A DNA stretch of 18,145 bases, from positions 1-18,145 of the forward strand of contig CAYOYH010000015.1 in the NCBI GenBank assembly GCA_964408165.1. Reading direction: 5' to 3'. This DNA is from CAYOYH01 sp964408165 (GTDB lineage Bacteria; Patescibacteriota; Saccharimonadia; Saccharimonadales; CAYOYH01). Both the position numbers and the translations under genes were made by a program. Below the pieces are notes generated by a model that was given only the letters and a program-made list of their open reading frames with translations, did not search any database and was not told where the DNA came from. Positions 5,011 through 13,082 of the stretch are shown piece after piece. The stretch's first letter is position 1; each line of letters opens with the position of its first letter.

Positions 5011-6041
5011 TGGCCATAGAGAGAATAGTAAACACTACCGCTGATGATGAAGAATCGCTCCAAGAAAAGGAAGTGCAGGAAACTCTGCGACCTCGTGATT
5101 TCAAAAGCTATGTAGGGCAGACCAGAATAAAGAAAAACTTAAATTTGGCTATCGCGGCTGCTAAAAAGCGAAGCGAACCAATCGATCATGTGCTACTCCA
5201 TGGGCCGCCAGGACTAGGCAAGACCACCATGGCTTTTGTCATAGCCAACGAAATGGGTGCAAACATACGCGTTACTTCTGGCCCAGCCGTAGAGCGAGCC
5301 GGAGATTTGGCCAGTTTGCTGACCAACCTTCAAGACGGCGACATACTGTTCATAGACGAAATACATCGGCTCAACAGAACAGTTGAGGAAGTACTCTATA
5401 GCGCCATGGAAGATTTCAAACTCGATATTATGCTTGGTAAAGGTCCCTCGGCGCGCTCGCTAAGACTGGATTTACCTAAGTTCACCGTTATCGGCGCCAC
5501 CACCAGAACTGGTTCATTGGCGGCACCATTGCGAGACCGATTTGGCCTAGTTCATAGGCTGGAATTTTACACTCCACCAGAAATAGAGAAAATTTTAAAC
5601 CGTTCCGCCCGGATTTTGGATGTAGAATTGAAACCAAAAGCTGCCGGTGAAATAGCTATGCGCGCTAGACTGACACCGCGTATCGCCAATCGGCTACTAA
5701 AACGTGCCCGCGATTACGCCGATGTCAACGGCGACGGCATAGTTGACCATAAATCCAGTCTTTTGGCACTAGAACTTCTGGAAATTGATAATGTGGGCTT
5801 GGATCATGGAGACAGGAGAATGCTGGAGGCGATAATCGAAAATTACGACGGCGGGCCGGTCGGGGTAGATACAGTAGCGGCGCTGATAGCCGATGAGCGC
5901 TCAACAATTGAAGATTTCTATGAACCATATTTGATGCAGATAGGTTTTATCGAAAGAACGCCGCGGGGGCGCAAAGTAACGCCCAAAGCCTACAAGCATT
6001 TAGGCAAGGATAAGGATTCCGAGCAAAATAAATTGTTATAA
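5010..6041 (+). CDS. ruvB: Holliday junction branch migration ATPase RuvB
   Basis: RuvB is the hexameric AAA+ motor that pulls DNA through the RuvA-bound junction. The 343 residues contain Walker A GPPGLGKT (about 65-72), Walker B LFIDEIHRL (about 114-122), sensor 1 GATTRTG (about 162-168) and, after it, the conserved PLRDRFG segment with the arginine finger. A C-terminal winged helix (about 260-335) includes the typical GGPVGVDTVA and PYLMQIGFIERTPRGR stretches. AAGGAAG lies 7 nt before the ATG inside the end of ruvA, so unlike ruvA it has a Shine-Dalgarno. The 172-bp stretch between its stop and the convergent pilus locus has small hairpins but no standard terminator. Confidence 0.96.
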   Translation: MAIERIVNTTADDEESLQEKEVQETLRPRDFKSYVGQTRIKKNLNLAIAAAKKRSEPIDHVLLHGPPGLGKTTMAFVIANEMGANIRVTSGPAVERAGDLASLLTNLQDGDILFIDEIHRLNRTVEEVLYSAMEDFKLDIMLGKGPSARSLRLDLPKFTVIGATTRTGSLAAPLRDRFGLVHRLEFYTPPEIEKILNRSARILDVELKPKAAGEIAMRARLTPRIANRLLKRARDYADVNGDGIVDHKSSLLALELLEIDNVGLDHGDRRMLEAIIENYDGGPVGVDTVAALIADERSTIEDFYEPYLMQIGFIERTPRGRKVTPKAYKHLGKDKDSEQNKLL

Positions 6042-6213
6042 ATTTGCTAGATAAAGCATCGATGAGTACGGGAGTTTTTTTGAAGGGTTTGCCCGCTTCC
6101 GTCTATCAGCAGATAGGCAGAAGACGCAGTGGAGTGCGAACGACAGCAAGTGAGCCACCCCTGGACTCCGTCTGGAGTAAACCGACATCGAACTTACGAA
6201 CGCGTAAGTCCTG
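6042..6213. other. Convergent spacer between ruvB and the pilus locus
   Basis: No gene is seen. Small stems are CTATC-AGCA-GATAG (about 6102-6115), ACTCC-GTCT-GGAGT (about 6165-6178) and ACTTACG-AACG-CGTAAGT (6191-6208). None has the T-run of an intrinsic terminator on either strand, although one of them probably ends transcription for one side. Confidence 0.4.
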
Positions 6214-6510
6214 TTAAAACGGATTGGTTCGGCCGTCGTCAATGTTTCCAGTAACGTTAACCCTGCGTTCATAAAGCGCGTTAATACGCTCTATGGCAGC
6301 AGCGTTAAATTCCACTTTCTTAATCTCTAGCAGTCCGGCTTCGTACTTCGCCTGGTCGAACTCAGGACTAGATAAGTTGTCGATCCTAAAGATTGTGACA
6401 CTGAAAATTATAAGTATTGCCGCACCGCCGATTAAGTACCGGTATTTGTTGAGAAAATTGGGAATTTTCCTTGCGGTTGAAACTAGCTGAGAGTTTATTT
6501 TTTCAATCAT
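6214..6510 (-). CDS. Small membrane protein of the type IV pilus operon
   Basis: This is a 98-residue protein with one transmembrane helix (about 25-45, YLIGGAAILIIFSVTIFRI), a short cytoplasmic N-terminus and an outside C-terminal part that is likely helical. It ends DDGRTNPF. Its position directly after PilO is where pilP stands in proteobacterial pilMNOPQ operons, and the closing GRTNPF resembles the short linear motif in the disordered N-terminus of PilP; that is inference, as PilP is a lipoprotein and no lipobox is seen here. GGAGG lies 7 nt before ATG 6510. A GTG three bases earlier overlaps the pilO stop but is too close to the Shine-Dalgarno. It ends the operon. Confidence 0.75.
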   Translation of the reverse strand: MIEKINSQLVSTARKIPNFLNKYRYLIGGAAILIIFSVTIFRIDNLSSPEFDQAKYEAGLLEIKKVEFNAAAIERINALYERRVNVTGNIDDGRTNPF

Positions 6511-6512
6511 CA

Positions 6513-7091
6513 CTAACCCTCCATGTAGGCATTAACTTTAATAGTTACAGATAATGCATCCGCTGGATTATACTCACCGTCACCATCTCGAACGCTTATG
6601 GTTATTGTCGACACTTGCATCTTCCTTTGATTTTTCTCAGCCAGCCTCAGCCACCCAATGGTTTGGTCGTAAGTTGCTTCAAATTTGACTTGAACCGGAA
6701 AAACAAGAATACCTTGCGTTCCATGCAGGGGTTCCGTCTGGGATTTATCAGATGGTTCGCCGTCGGTTCCAAGGAAGGAGAAGCTTTCAGTGCGCACACC
6801 CACTTCACGCCCGATGTCATTAATTAGCAAAATTGCTTCTGATTGGTTTTTTGTGTCTGGGAGTATTCTGTCTGCTTCGGCACTGAGGTGGCCATATATG
6901 GCTAGACTCACAGTAGTTCGCTTAGCGTTTATCAATTCAGTGCCAAGAAGTTTGTTCTGAGCCTTCAGACTGCCTATAGTTTCAGATTGTTCTTGCAGGT
7001 AGCTGTTAGCAAAATGCATACCACCCGCAGCCAAACTTAGGGTTGACAGTAAAACTATGAGCATGATGTAGAATAGTTTTTTTGGGGTCAT
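6513..7091 (-). CDS. pilO: Type IV pilus inner membrane protein PilO-like
   Basis: The 192-residue protein has a short cytoplasmic tail, one transmembrane helix (about 7-27), a coiled-coil stretch (about 30-60) and a C-terminal alpha/beta domain of the PilO type. In well-studied systems PilO dimerises with PilN and forms the inner-membrane alignment complex joining PilM in the cytoplasm to the outer parts. Sequence identity is too low to be sure without profile search, but the architecture and position after PilN (4-base ATGA overlap) support the call. Its stop lies against the start of the small membrane protein. Confidence 0.8.
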   Translation of the reverse strand: MTPKKLFYIMLIVLLSTLSLAAGGMHFANSYLQEQSETIGSLKAQNKLLGTELINAKRTTVSLAIYGHLSAEADRILPDTKNQSEAILLINDIGREVGVRTESFSFLGTDGEPSDKSQTEPLHGTQGILVFPVQVKFEATYDQTIGWLRLAEKNQRKMQVSTITISVRDGDGEYNPADALSVTIKVNAYMEG

Positions 7092-7654
7092 TGTTGCACT
7101 CCTAATTTCTCAATATTGAAAGAAGCCACAATTTCTGCAGTCCATTTAAACGGACCAGCACCTGCCTCAACGGCAGAAAGTTGCTGAATATCCGCTCCAG
7201 TAAACAGCTCCGAGCTTATTAGGTTGTGTTGAAGCTGGGTTGCAGTGGTTTCGTTTATTAAAAACACTTCTAAGGTGAAGGCTTCTTCTAGGGCTGCTGT
7301 TGTTAGGCTGATACTTCTAACACCGGAGCCTGGTGGCAACAGGCGAGCGACTTCTTGCAGTAAGACGGAGTATCTAATTTCATTTTGCAATAATACGTCA
7401 ACAGTATCTATTTTCTCAGACAAAATTTTTGCAGTTGCTATTTCATCTGCGTATTCTTCGAGCTGTGTTTGTTTAGCAGCAATTGAAGCCTCCAGTTTAG
7501 CTTCATCGGATCTAATGATTTGAGCACCAAAAGCAATAACTGCAAAGAGAGCCAGAGCAACAACGAGTACTAGGAAAATGGATTGAGCGATGCGTGTATT
7601 GTATGAGCCAAAACGAACAGATTCTTTGTTCTTCGGAGGCATGAGATTGATCAT
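7088..7654 (-). CDS. pilN: Type IV pilus assembly protein PilN
   Basis: This 188-residue protein opens with MINLMPP, which matches the short INLLP-type peptide by which PilN binds the groove of PilM. A transmembrane helix follows (about 26-48). Next come a coiled coil (about 52-90, rich in Ala, Glu and Lys) and a small periplasm-side alpha/beta domain around VRSISLTTAALEEAFTLEVFL. It overlaps pilM by 4 bases upstream and pilO by 4 bases downstream (both ATGA), so pilM-pilN-pilO are translationally coupled. Confidence 0.88.
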   Translation of the reverse strand: MINLMPPKNKESVRFGSYNTRIAQSIFLVLVVALALFAVIAFGAQIIRSDEAKLEASIAAKQTQLEEYADEIATAKILSEKIDTVDVLLQNEIRYSVLLQEVARLLPPGSGVRSISLTTAALEEAFTLEVFLINETTATQLQHNLISSELFTGADIQQLSAVEAGAGPFKWTAEIVASFNIEKLGVQQ

Positions 7655-8712
7655 TTTTTAATCTCCCCAGGCTTAGCTAGGGCTAGTCCGGCTGCGGTAG
7701 AGTAAAGAGTAGTTTCAAGTTTGTGCGGTGGCTGCAAGTTGCCGAAAGAAAGATTTTGCCAGGGGTCAACTAGCCTAGTTGGTAGCCGGACTTTGTCTGT
7801 AAGGTAAGTACTAAGCCCGGGCAAGTTAGCGCCGCCACCTAAGATGATGATTTGTTCAATTTTTTTATGAGTCGAGGAGCGGTCTTCGTAAAAACGCGTC
7901 ATTTTTTTTATTTCGCCGAGCAGTTTCTTCAAGAGTGGATCAAGAGAGCTCACCACTTGATCTTGTTTCTTTCCAGCGTTGAGTCCGTAGCGAGTCTTAA
8001 TGGTGTAGGCCTGCCGTTTCGTGACCTTCATTCCCTTGGCTATTAAGTTGGTAATAGTTTCACCGCCACCCTCTATAGTGCCGGTTACTCTTATCGTTTT
8101 ATCGAAAACTGACAAGTCAGAAGAGATTGAGCCAAAATCTATAATTAGTGTCGGTATTCCGGTGTTGTCAGCGTGTGAAACAGCCCTGGAAACAGCGTTG
8201 ATACTGGTTTCAAGTAGCGTCAATTCAAGACCGAGCACTTCGAACAATTTCATGTATGAATCTACGAGGGTCTTCGGGGCAGCAACTAGTAAAATTTCAC
8301 TACCGTTGTCTCTGGTGTGAGCTACTTCATAGTCCAGGTACAAATCGTCAATTGGCACCGGTATGTATTGTTCGGCTTCTAGTAAAACTGCCTGCTTTAA
8401 ATCCTTCTCATCCATCTTTGGCAAGACTAGAATCCGGTTGAAAGTAGTTGCTACGGGTAGGGAGGCGGCAACCCGCCGGGCGCCCAGAGAGCCAACTAAG
8501 TGCCTGTCTACAAGCGAGTAAACTTGTTTGGCGACTTCCTCGACGTTAACAATAACTCCATTTTTGACAGATTTTTCATCAAACTCAATATGGCCATAAC
8601 CAGTCACGAGGTTTTGTTTTTTGGACGAGTCAATCTGCATAACTTTTATACTGTTATACCCTAGGTCGAACCCAAAAATTGGTTTTTCTCTATAAAACAG
8701 AGGTGTATTCAT
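7651..8712 (-). CDS. pilM: Type IV pilus assembly protein PilM (actin-like ATPase)
   Basis: PilM is a cytoplasmic actin/FtsA-fold ATPase that docks on PilN and links the pilus platform to the motor. The 353 residues show the phosphate-1 loop FGFDLGYNSIKV (about 13-24), the AVLLEAEQYIPVPI region typical of PilM (about 108-121), the second phosphate loop IIDFGSISSDLSVF (about 190-203), EGGGE (about 214-218) and the adenosine motif IILGGGANLPGL (about 290-301). The ATG gives the expected N-terminus. There is no clear Shine-Dalgarno. It is cut off from the pilin gene by a terminator and an IS relic, so it needs its own promoter. Confidence 0.93.
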   Translation of the reverse strand: MNTPLFYREKPIFGFDLGYNSIKVMQIDSSKKQNLVTGYGHIEFDEKSVKNGVIVNVEEVAKQVYSLVDRHLVGSLGARRVAASLPVATTFNRILVLPKMDEKDLKQAVLLEAEQYIPVPIDDLYLDYEVAHTRDNGSEILLVAAPKTLVDSYMKLFEVLGLELTLLETSINAVSRAVSHADNTGIPTLIIDFGSISSDLSVFDKTIRVTGTIEGGGETITNLIAKGMKVTKRQAYTIKTRYGLNAGKKQDQVVSSLDPLLKKLLGEIKKMTRFYEDRSSTHKKIEQIIILGGGANLPGLSTYLTDKVRLPTRLVDPWQNLSFGNLQPPHKLETTLYSTAAGLALAKPGEIKK

Positions 8713-8742
8713 GTTTATTGCGCTTAAGCTTTATGCATGTAG

Positions 8743-8748
8743 AGTATA
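8743..8748 (-). promoter_or_regulatory. Possible -10 box of pilMNO
   Basis: TATACT on the - strand ends 30 nt before the pilM ATG. No good -35 is found at 16-18 bp; TTGATT lies 22 bp away. The promoter is expected here because a terminator precedes this operon, but the assignment is weak. Confidence 0.35.
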
Positions 8749-8786
8749 TAAAAATACAGCCAGTATTGCTAATCAATTGTCATGGT

Positions 8787-9005
8787 TCACATGATGAGCG
8801 CCACTTCTGCTTTTAGTTTCTCTTTATATTCATTGGGTGTCGAATAATCTAGGGATTGATGGGGGCGGTAGTCGTGGTACTTACCAGAGCCAGTTGTCTA
8901 CGGAGGCTGGCTGATTAGCTAGGTCTTGGGCTACTCTACCCCATTGAATACACTCACGCTCTTCAAGCTACCGATGAAGCGCTCAACAGGGGGTTTGTCC
9001 TTCAG
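8787..9005 (-). pseudogene. Transposase remnant (IS3/IS481-type DDE integrase core, C-terminal part)
   Basis: The C-terminal 30 residues are intact in one frame (8787-8879): YHDYRPHQSLDYSTPNEY and a short tail, the classic end of IS3/IS481-type transposases. Upstream, two other frames continue the alignment: EERECIQWGRVAQDLANQ, then PPVERFIGSLK, which would hold the third catalytic acid. At least two frameshifts and a stop break it. Everything before the last roughly 70 codons is missing. It is a dead element inside the pilus locus, between the pilin terminator and pilM. Confidence 0.85.
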
Positions 9006-9126
9006 GCATTCTTACTCTAGCCCAGTAGTCCTGGGATAACCACATCAATCCGAGCTTGGGTGCCTGTCCCTGCGAGTCACATACGCCTCCCTGTCTAGAA
9101 ATTAATACTATTTTAGAAGTGGCGCT
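8797..9126 (-). mobile_element. Internally deleted insertion sequence bounded by inverted repeats
   Basis: AGCGCCACTTCT (8797-8808) is repeated in perfect inverse orientation as AGAAGTGGCGCT (9115-9126), bracketing the transposase remnant. The element is thus about 330 bp, far shorter than a full IS of this type. No convincing target-site duplication flanks it. The remaining spacer up to the pilin terminator (9127-9250) shows no gene. Confidence 0.75.
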
Positions 9127-9250
9127 TGTCTATCGTGAGCCTGGACAGTTTATCCGAAGAAGCAATATTGCCAATCCGTCACCCAGAGTATTAACTCACA
9201 GGACGCAGAGAAGGCTACACCACTACCCGGACGCAACACTAAATTTAAAC

Positions 9251-9283
9251 AACAAAAAACCACTTCCCGTGTAGCGAAAGTGG
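9251..9283 (-). terminator. Intrinsic terminator of the pilin gene
   Basis: On the - strand, CCACTTTC and GAAGTGG form a stem with a loop of about 9 bases, followed by TTTTTTGTTGTT. It lies 22 bases after the pilin stop and separates the pilin from pilMNO. Confidence 0.85.
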
Positions 9284-9304
9284 CTCTTCCAGCTTACTAG
9301 TTTG

Positions 9305-9766
9305 TCAGTTCAAGCTATTTTTGGTATGAATACCCTCAACAGTGTCGTCTGATTCCCTAATCACACCAAGATTGTACGAAGTACAGTTACCCCCGACTGC
9401 ATTGTCGCAGAGCAGCGGTAGTGCCTGGAAGTGATAGCGGAAATCTCCGGCACCAGGCGCAGGTAAAGCACCGTTAACTAGCAAGTTGCCGTTAGGGTCG
9501 TTAACAGCTTCCTCATCTAGACCAGGGAAGTTCGCCGGCACAGATGCAACTGCAAATGTTGGGTAGAAACCGTTGTCATTGAAATAAACTTCAAACTGGG
9601 TATGAAGAGCGTTAATATCTGTTGTTCGTTCTGTGTCTCGTGCTCGTGCTTGCACACCCTGGAAAGTGTTAAGTACTAGCGCTGCTAGAATACCGATAAC
9701 AACGATGACGATCAAAAGCTCGACAATCGTGAAACCTGATTCTTGTTTTCTTATTTTCGTGAACAT
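9305..9766 (-). CDS. Type IV major pilin-like protein (prepilin)
   Basis: The 153-residue prepilin has a short basic leader (MFTKIRKQESG) and the cleavage site G-FTIVELL with Glu at mature position 5. The hydrophobic helix IVIVVIGILAALVLNTF follows, and then a globular domain with two cysteines in LLCDNAVGGNCTSY that may form a disulfide loop. PilD would cleave and methylate the Phe. An in-frame GTG four codons upstream overlaps the strong AGGAGGT Shine-Dalgarno and is rejected as start; ATG 9766 is 10 nt after it. A consensus promoter, a 5' hairpin and its own terminator make this a strongly expressed single gene inside the locus, as expected for the major pilin. Confidence 0.93.
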   Translation of the reverse strand: MFTKIRKQESGFTIVELLIVIVVIGILAALVLNTFQGVQARARDTERTTDINALHTQFEVYFNDNGFYPTFAVASVPANFPGLDEEAVNDPNGNLLVNGALPAPGAGDFRYHFQALPLLCDNAVGGNCTSYNLGVIRESDDTVEGIHTKNSLN

Positions 9767-9797
9767 AATAGTGCCCACCTCCTATATTAATTTATTA

Positions 9798-9822
9798 CAG
9801 ATGACTCCATGGAGAGTATCTG
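9798..9822 (-). promoter_or_regulatory. 5'-terminal hairpin of the pilin mRNA
   Basis: The 10-bp palindrome CTCCATGGAG (9805-9814) is enclosed by CAGAT (9798-9802)/ATCTG (9818-9822). The predicted transcription start, 5-9 nt past the -10 box, falls at about 9820-9824, so the stem would sit at the very 5' end of the mRNA. Such stems protect some abundant mRNAs from 5'-end-dependent decay; that role here is inference. Confidence 0.55.
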
Positions 9823-9828
9823 CCAACT

Positions 9829-9856
9829 ATTATAAGCATGAGCACGAACGTGTCAA
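9829..9856 (-). promoter_or_regulatory. Consensus sigma70 promoter of the pilin gene
   Basis: Perfect TTGACA (9856-9851) and perfect TATAAT (9834-9829), 16 bp apart, lie in the pilC-pilin gap. It is the only promoter in the window with both boxes at full consensus. Confidence 0.88.
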
Positions 9857-9880
9857 TAACTAATGCTCTCAGCGTTGAAT

Positions 9881-11104
9881 CTAGATGTTCTGAGTGAGTT
9901 CGCTTATTGGACCCATAACGCTAGCGGCAATCAACCCAACCATACCACCCATGACTAAAATCATCACCGGTTCGATTATCGCCGTCATGGAATCAATAAC
10001 AACATCTACTTCTTCTTCATAAAAATCAGCGACCTTTATAAGTATAGTGTCGGTTTGACCAGTTTCTTCACCAATTGCCAGCATTTGACTGACAATAGGT
10101 GGGAATATCTTGCTGTTGGCCAAGGGTTCAGATAGCTGCTTGCCATTCACCACTTCTCTAGCGGCGTCCTTTAGTTCTTTTTCAATAACTTTGTTACCTA
10201 TAGCGTCGGCAGTAACATTAATAGATTCCACAACTGGCACACCAGAAGACATCAGCGAGGCGAAAATTCGGGCAAACCTGGCTATTGCAACCTTAGAAAC
10301 AACATCTTTAACAATGGGAATTTTCAACAAGATTTGATGGAATTTGAAACGACCTTTAGGTGTTTTAATCCAGCGCTTGAAGGCGACTAATCCACCGCCG
10401 ATTACAGCCAGCATAATCCACCAGTATGCAATCATGAGATCGCTAAAACCCAGCATTGCACGGGTGTATACCGGTAGTTGAGTGTCTTCTCCAGCAAGAT
10501 CTTTTATCATGGTGCCGATTCCAGGCAGCACAAAAAGTGTCAGTGCAAAAAAAGCGATTACCATAATGCCTGCCAAAACAGCAGGGTAGCTCATGGCGCT
10601 TTTGAGCTTGTGTTTAATAGCGGCATCTTTTTCTTGCTGGGTTGCCAGTTTTTTCAGGATTTCGTCTAAAATACCGCCCACTTCACCGGCACGCACCATG
10701 TTGATGTAAATGGACGAGAAAGTTTTCGGGTATTTGGCTAGAGAATCGCCGAAAGATTGACCGCTTTCAATGTCCTTAGATATGCCTCGGATTTCTTTTT
10801 TGAAAGTCATGTTACTGGTTTGTTGCTCCAATGTTGCCAAGGCGCGTACTAAAGGCACGCCGGCATTAATCATGGTAGACAACTGGCGAGTAAATATAAC
10901 CATGTCCTTGGATTTCACTTTGTCGCCAATGCCGGGGATTTTAATGTTGTTAGGGTCGAAACCGGTTTTTTGCTGTTTAATCAGTAGCGGTCTGTAGCCT
11001 TGTTTGATGAGTTTTTCAGACGCAGCCGCCTTGTTTTCAGCATCGACAGTACCGTTTACGGCATTACCTTGCTTGTTCACAGCTTTGTAAGTAAATGTCG
11101 TCAC
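9881..11104 (-). CDS. pilC: Type IV pilus inner membrane platform protein PilC
   Basis: PilC (407 residues) is the integral membrane platform that couples the PilB ATPase to pilin insertion. It has the GspF/T2SSF layout. A soluble N-terminal part is followed by a first helical bundle (about 70-190, with FTRQLSTMINAGVPLVRAL and GGILDEILKKLA). Two transmembrane helices come next (about 170-195 and 222-245). A second repeat of the bundle (FARIFASLMSSGVPVVESI and EETGQTDTILIKVADFYEEEVD) and a last transmembrane helix (about 380-400) complete it. The only usable start giving the canonical TTFTYKAVNKQG beginning is GTG 11104, with GAGG 6-7 nt upstream, 11 bases after the pilB stop. Confidence 0.95.
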   Translation of the reverse strand: MTTFTYKAVNKQGNAVNGTVDAENKAAASEKLIKQGYRPLLIKQQKTGFDPNNIKIPGIGDKVKSKDMVIFTRQLSTMINAGVPLVRALATLEQQTSNMTFKKEIRGISKDIESGQSFGDSLAKYPKTFSSIYINMVRAGEVGGILDEILKKLATQQEKDAAIKHKLKSAMSYPAVLAGIMVIAFFALTLFVLPGIGTMIKDLAGEDTQLPVYTRAMLGFSDLMIAYWWIMLAVIGGGLVAFKRWIKTPKGRFKFHQILLKIPIVKDVVSKVAIARFARIFASLMSSGVPVVESINVTADAIGNKVIEKELKDAAREVVNGKQLSEPLANSKIFPPIVSQMLAIGEETGQTDTILIKVADFYEEEVDVVIDSMTAIIEPVMILVMGGMVGLIAASVMGPISELTQNI

Positions 11105-11115
11105 CTGCTACCTCT

Positions 11116-12873
11116 TTATTCTCTTGTTACTCTTAGGATTTCTTCAATTGTGGTCATGCCAGCCATGGCTTTTATTAATCCGTCTAGTTGCATAGTGAGC
11201 ATACCATCTTTTATGCCTTGGTTTTGAATGTCGTCGCTGGTTGAATTAGCAATAATCTGTTTTTGTACAGCATCGTTGTTGAGTAGCACTTCGTAGATAC
11301 CCATTCTGCCTTTGTACTCTAGCTCGGTTTCGTCTTCAGCGGCCTTCTTAATTCGCCAAAACGAAGGCTCCTTTGATATCTCTAGCCCAAGCTCTTTCTC
11401 GGCTTGGTTTACTAGTTTATGCATTGCGCCCCAGCCACCTTTGCCAGATATCCCAAAAACCGATTCCAACTCCTTGAACTGAGCTTCAGAGGGCTCATAC
11501 TTTTCGGCTCGCACTTTGTTTAATCGACGCACCAGGCGCTGCCCAACTACAACCCGCACCGTAGAAGCTATTAAAAACGGTTCAATACCCATATCCAGAA
11601 GTCGAGGCAGGCAAGTGGCAGCGTTGTTGGTGTGCAGGGTGGAGAAAACTAGGTGGCCAGTCAGAGAAGCCTGCACACCGAGTCCGGCGGTTTCACCGTC
11701 ACGAATTTCGCCGACCATGATGATGTTGGGATCTTGTCGCAGCAGAGCCCGAAGCCCATTTACGAAAGTCATCCCGGCTTTTACATTCACCTGGGTTTGG
11801 TTGACGCCCTGAAGGCGGTATTCAACAGGATCTTCAACGGTGGAGATATTCACATCCGGTCCGTTGAGCATATTTAAAATACTGTGAAGCGTGGTGGACT
11901 TACCAGAGCCAGTTGGTCCGGTGACCAGTATCATTCCATGTGGTTGCAATATGGCACTGTTGATACGTTTGAGTGCCACCCCCCAAAAACCTAGTTGTTC
12001 TAAGGTTAAGGGGTCGCTGGATTCATCAAGTACCCGCATAACAACTTTTTCACCATCAACTGTCGGTAGCGTGGAAACACGAAAAGCAAAAAGTCTGCCG
12101 TTTAGATTAATCTTGAATCTGCCATCCTGAGGCGCGCGCCGTTCGTCAATCTTCAGGCTAGACAGGATTTTTATTCTGGAAACCAGGGCAGCGTGAACTT
12201 TTTTAGGTAATTTGTTGGCTTCTTGAAGGACGCCGTCTACGCGGTATCGTATTTGGACAAAACTCTCTCTGGCCTCAATGTGGATATCTGAGGCATCAGA
12301 CTTAATGGCGTATTCGATGATTAAATTTACCGTTTGGGCGACTGGTGAATCTTCAGCGATATCTTCTTCGTCGACTTCATCGTCATTTTCTTCTGAATCG
12401 TCGCCTTCTTCCATTACCTGAGTAATCTCGGATCCGATATTGCCTCGGTACTGATCCAGGGCTGCTAAAACATCTTGACGCGTAGCCAGCTTGACCTCGA
12501 TATTTTTGCCCAACTGTTTTTGCAGAAAATCAATAGCCTGGACATCATCAGGGTCATTCATAGCCAACACCTGGGTTTTGTCTTTCTTGATGCCAATCAA
12601 AGCTGCGTTGTATTTTCTGGCAATTCTCTCGGGTATTCTTTTGAGGATTGCCACATCCACTTCTTTGGGGTTTATTTTTATGTAAGGAGTGTCGATTTCT
12701 TTAGAATAAAGTTTCGCCAGCTCAGTCTCGTCAACAATGTTGGCGGTTATCACCACGTCTTGAAGGGGCTTTTTCGTTTTATTCACTTCCTCTAGAAGTT
12801 TTTCAACGTCGGCTTCTTTGATTTTTTTGGCGTCCAGCAACATTTGCTGGACGATAGCATCTGGAATTCTCAT
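11116..12873 (-). CDS. pilB: Type IV pilus extension ATPase PilB
   Basis: This secretion-type hexameric ATPase (585 residues from the chosen start) powers pilus extension through PilC. It has an N-terminal GspE/MshEN domain (about 1-130) and a very acidic linker (EEGDDSEENDDEVDEED, about 155-175). The ATPase core carries Walker A GPTGSGKST (about 319-327) and Walker B IIMVGEIRDGETA (about 375-387). The Cys-x-x-Cys pairs that bind zinc in most PilB proteins are absent; the region between LVRRLNK and YKGRMGIYEVL is instead a long Lys/Glu-rich stretch. The frame is open for 46 codons upstream to 13011, but that part does not look like the family. ATG 12873 starts MRIPDAIVQQML and lies 11 nt after a TATACT box. 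Confidence 0.92.
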   Translation of the reverse strand: MRIPDAIVQQMLLDAKKIKEADVEKLLEEVNKTKKPLQDVVITANIVDETELAKLYSKEIDTPYIKINPKEVDVAILKRIPERIARKYNAALIGIKKDKTQVLAMNDPDDVQAIDFLQKQLGKNIEVKLATRQDVLAALDQYRGNIGSEITQVMEEGDDSEENDDEVDEEDIAEDSPVAQTVNLIIEYAIKSDASDIHIEARESFVQIRYRVDGVLQEANKLPKKVHAALVSRIKILSSLKIDERRAPQDGRFKINLNGRLFAFRVSTLPTVDGEKVVMRVLDESSDPLTLEQLGFWGVALKRINSAILQPHGMILVTGPTGSGKSTTLHSILNMLNGPDVNISTVEDPVEYRLQGVNQTQVNVKAGMTFVNGLRALLRQDPNIIMVGEIRDGETAGLGVQASLTGHLVFSTLHTNNAATCLPRLLDMGIEPFLIASTVRVVVGQRLVRRLNKVRAEKYEPSEAQFKELESVFGISGKGGWGAMHKLVNQAEKELGLEISKEPSFWRIKKAAEDETELEYKGRMGIYEVLLNNDAVQKQIIANSTSDDIQNQGIKDGMLTMQLDGLIKAMAGMTTIEEILRVTRE

Positions 12874-12884
12874 TTCGTTAAGTA

Positions 12885-12913
12885 AGTATATAGAAGTGCT
12901 AGTGCTTTGAAAA
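12885..12913 (-). promoter_or_regulatory. Promoter of pilB-pilC
   Basis: TTTTCA (12913-12908), 17 bp, then TATACT (12890-12885) on the - strand. The -10 ends 11 nt before the chosen ATG, leaving almost no leader. If this promoter is used, the 46-codon upstream extension cannot be translated from it. Confidence 0.5.
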
Positions 12914-13082
12914 TGCCTCCAGTAATAGGCCTGCTCTCTCTGCCAGCGTTGCAACTCCTGCGAAGTTACTGTCGACGGCAACAACCTAATGCAACTATAA
13001 TAATTTTTCATTGACGCCTCGACAGAGGTGAAATCGAGTGACTGGAGTTGTAATTATCTCGAGCATAAGAATTTTGATGCTG

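Noticed and set aside
9056..9274. 72-codon + strand frame in the pilin-pilM gap
   Set aside because: It crosses the IS inverted repeat and the pilin terminator and has no family resemblance.
4447..9304. UGA recoding as glycine or tryptophan
   Set aside because: UGA ends ruvA, pilM, pilN and the pilin at family-typical lengths and no in-frame UGA is needed inside genes.
12874..13011. 46-codon N-terminal extension of pilB
   Set aside because: The residues do not resemble PilB, and a -10 box lies inside the extension right before ATG 12873.
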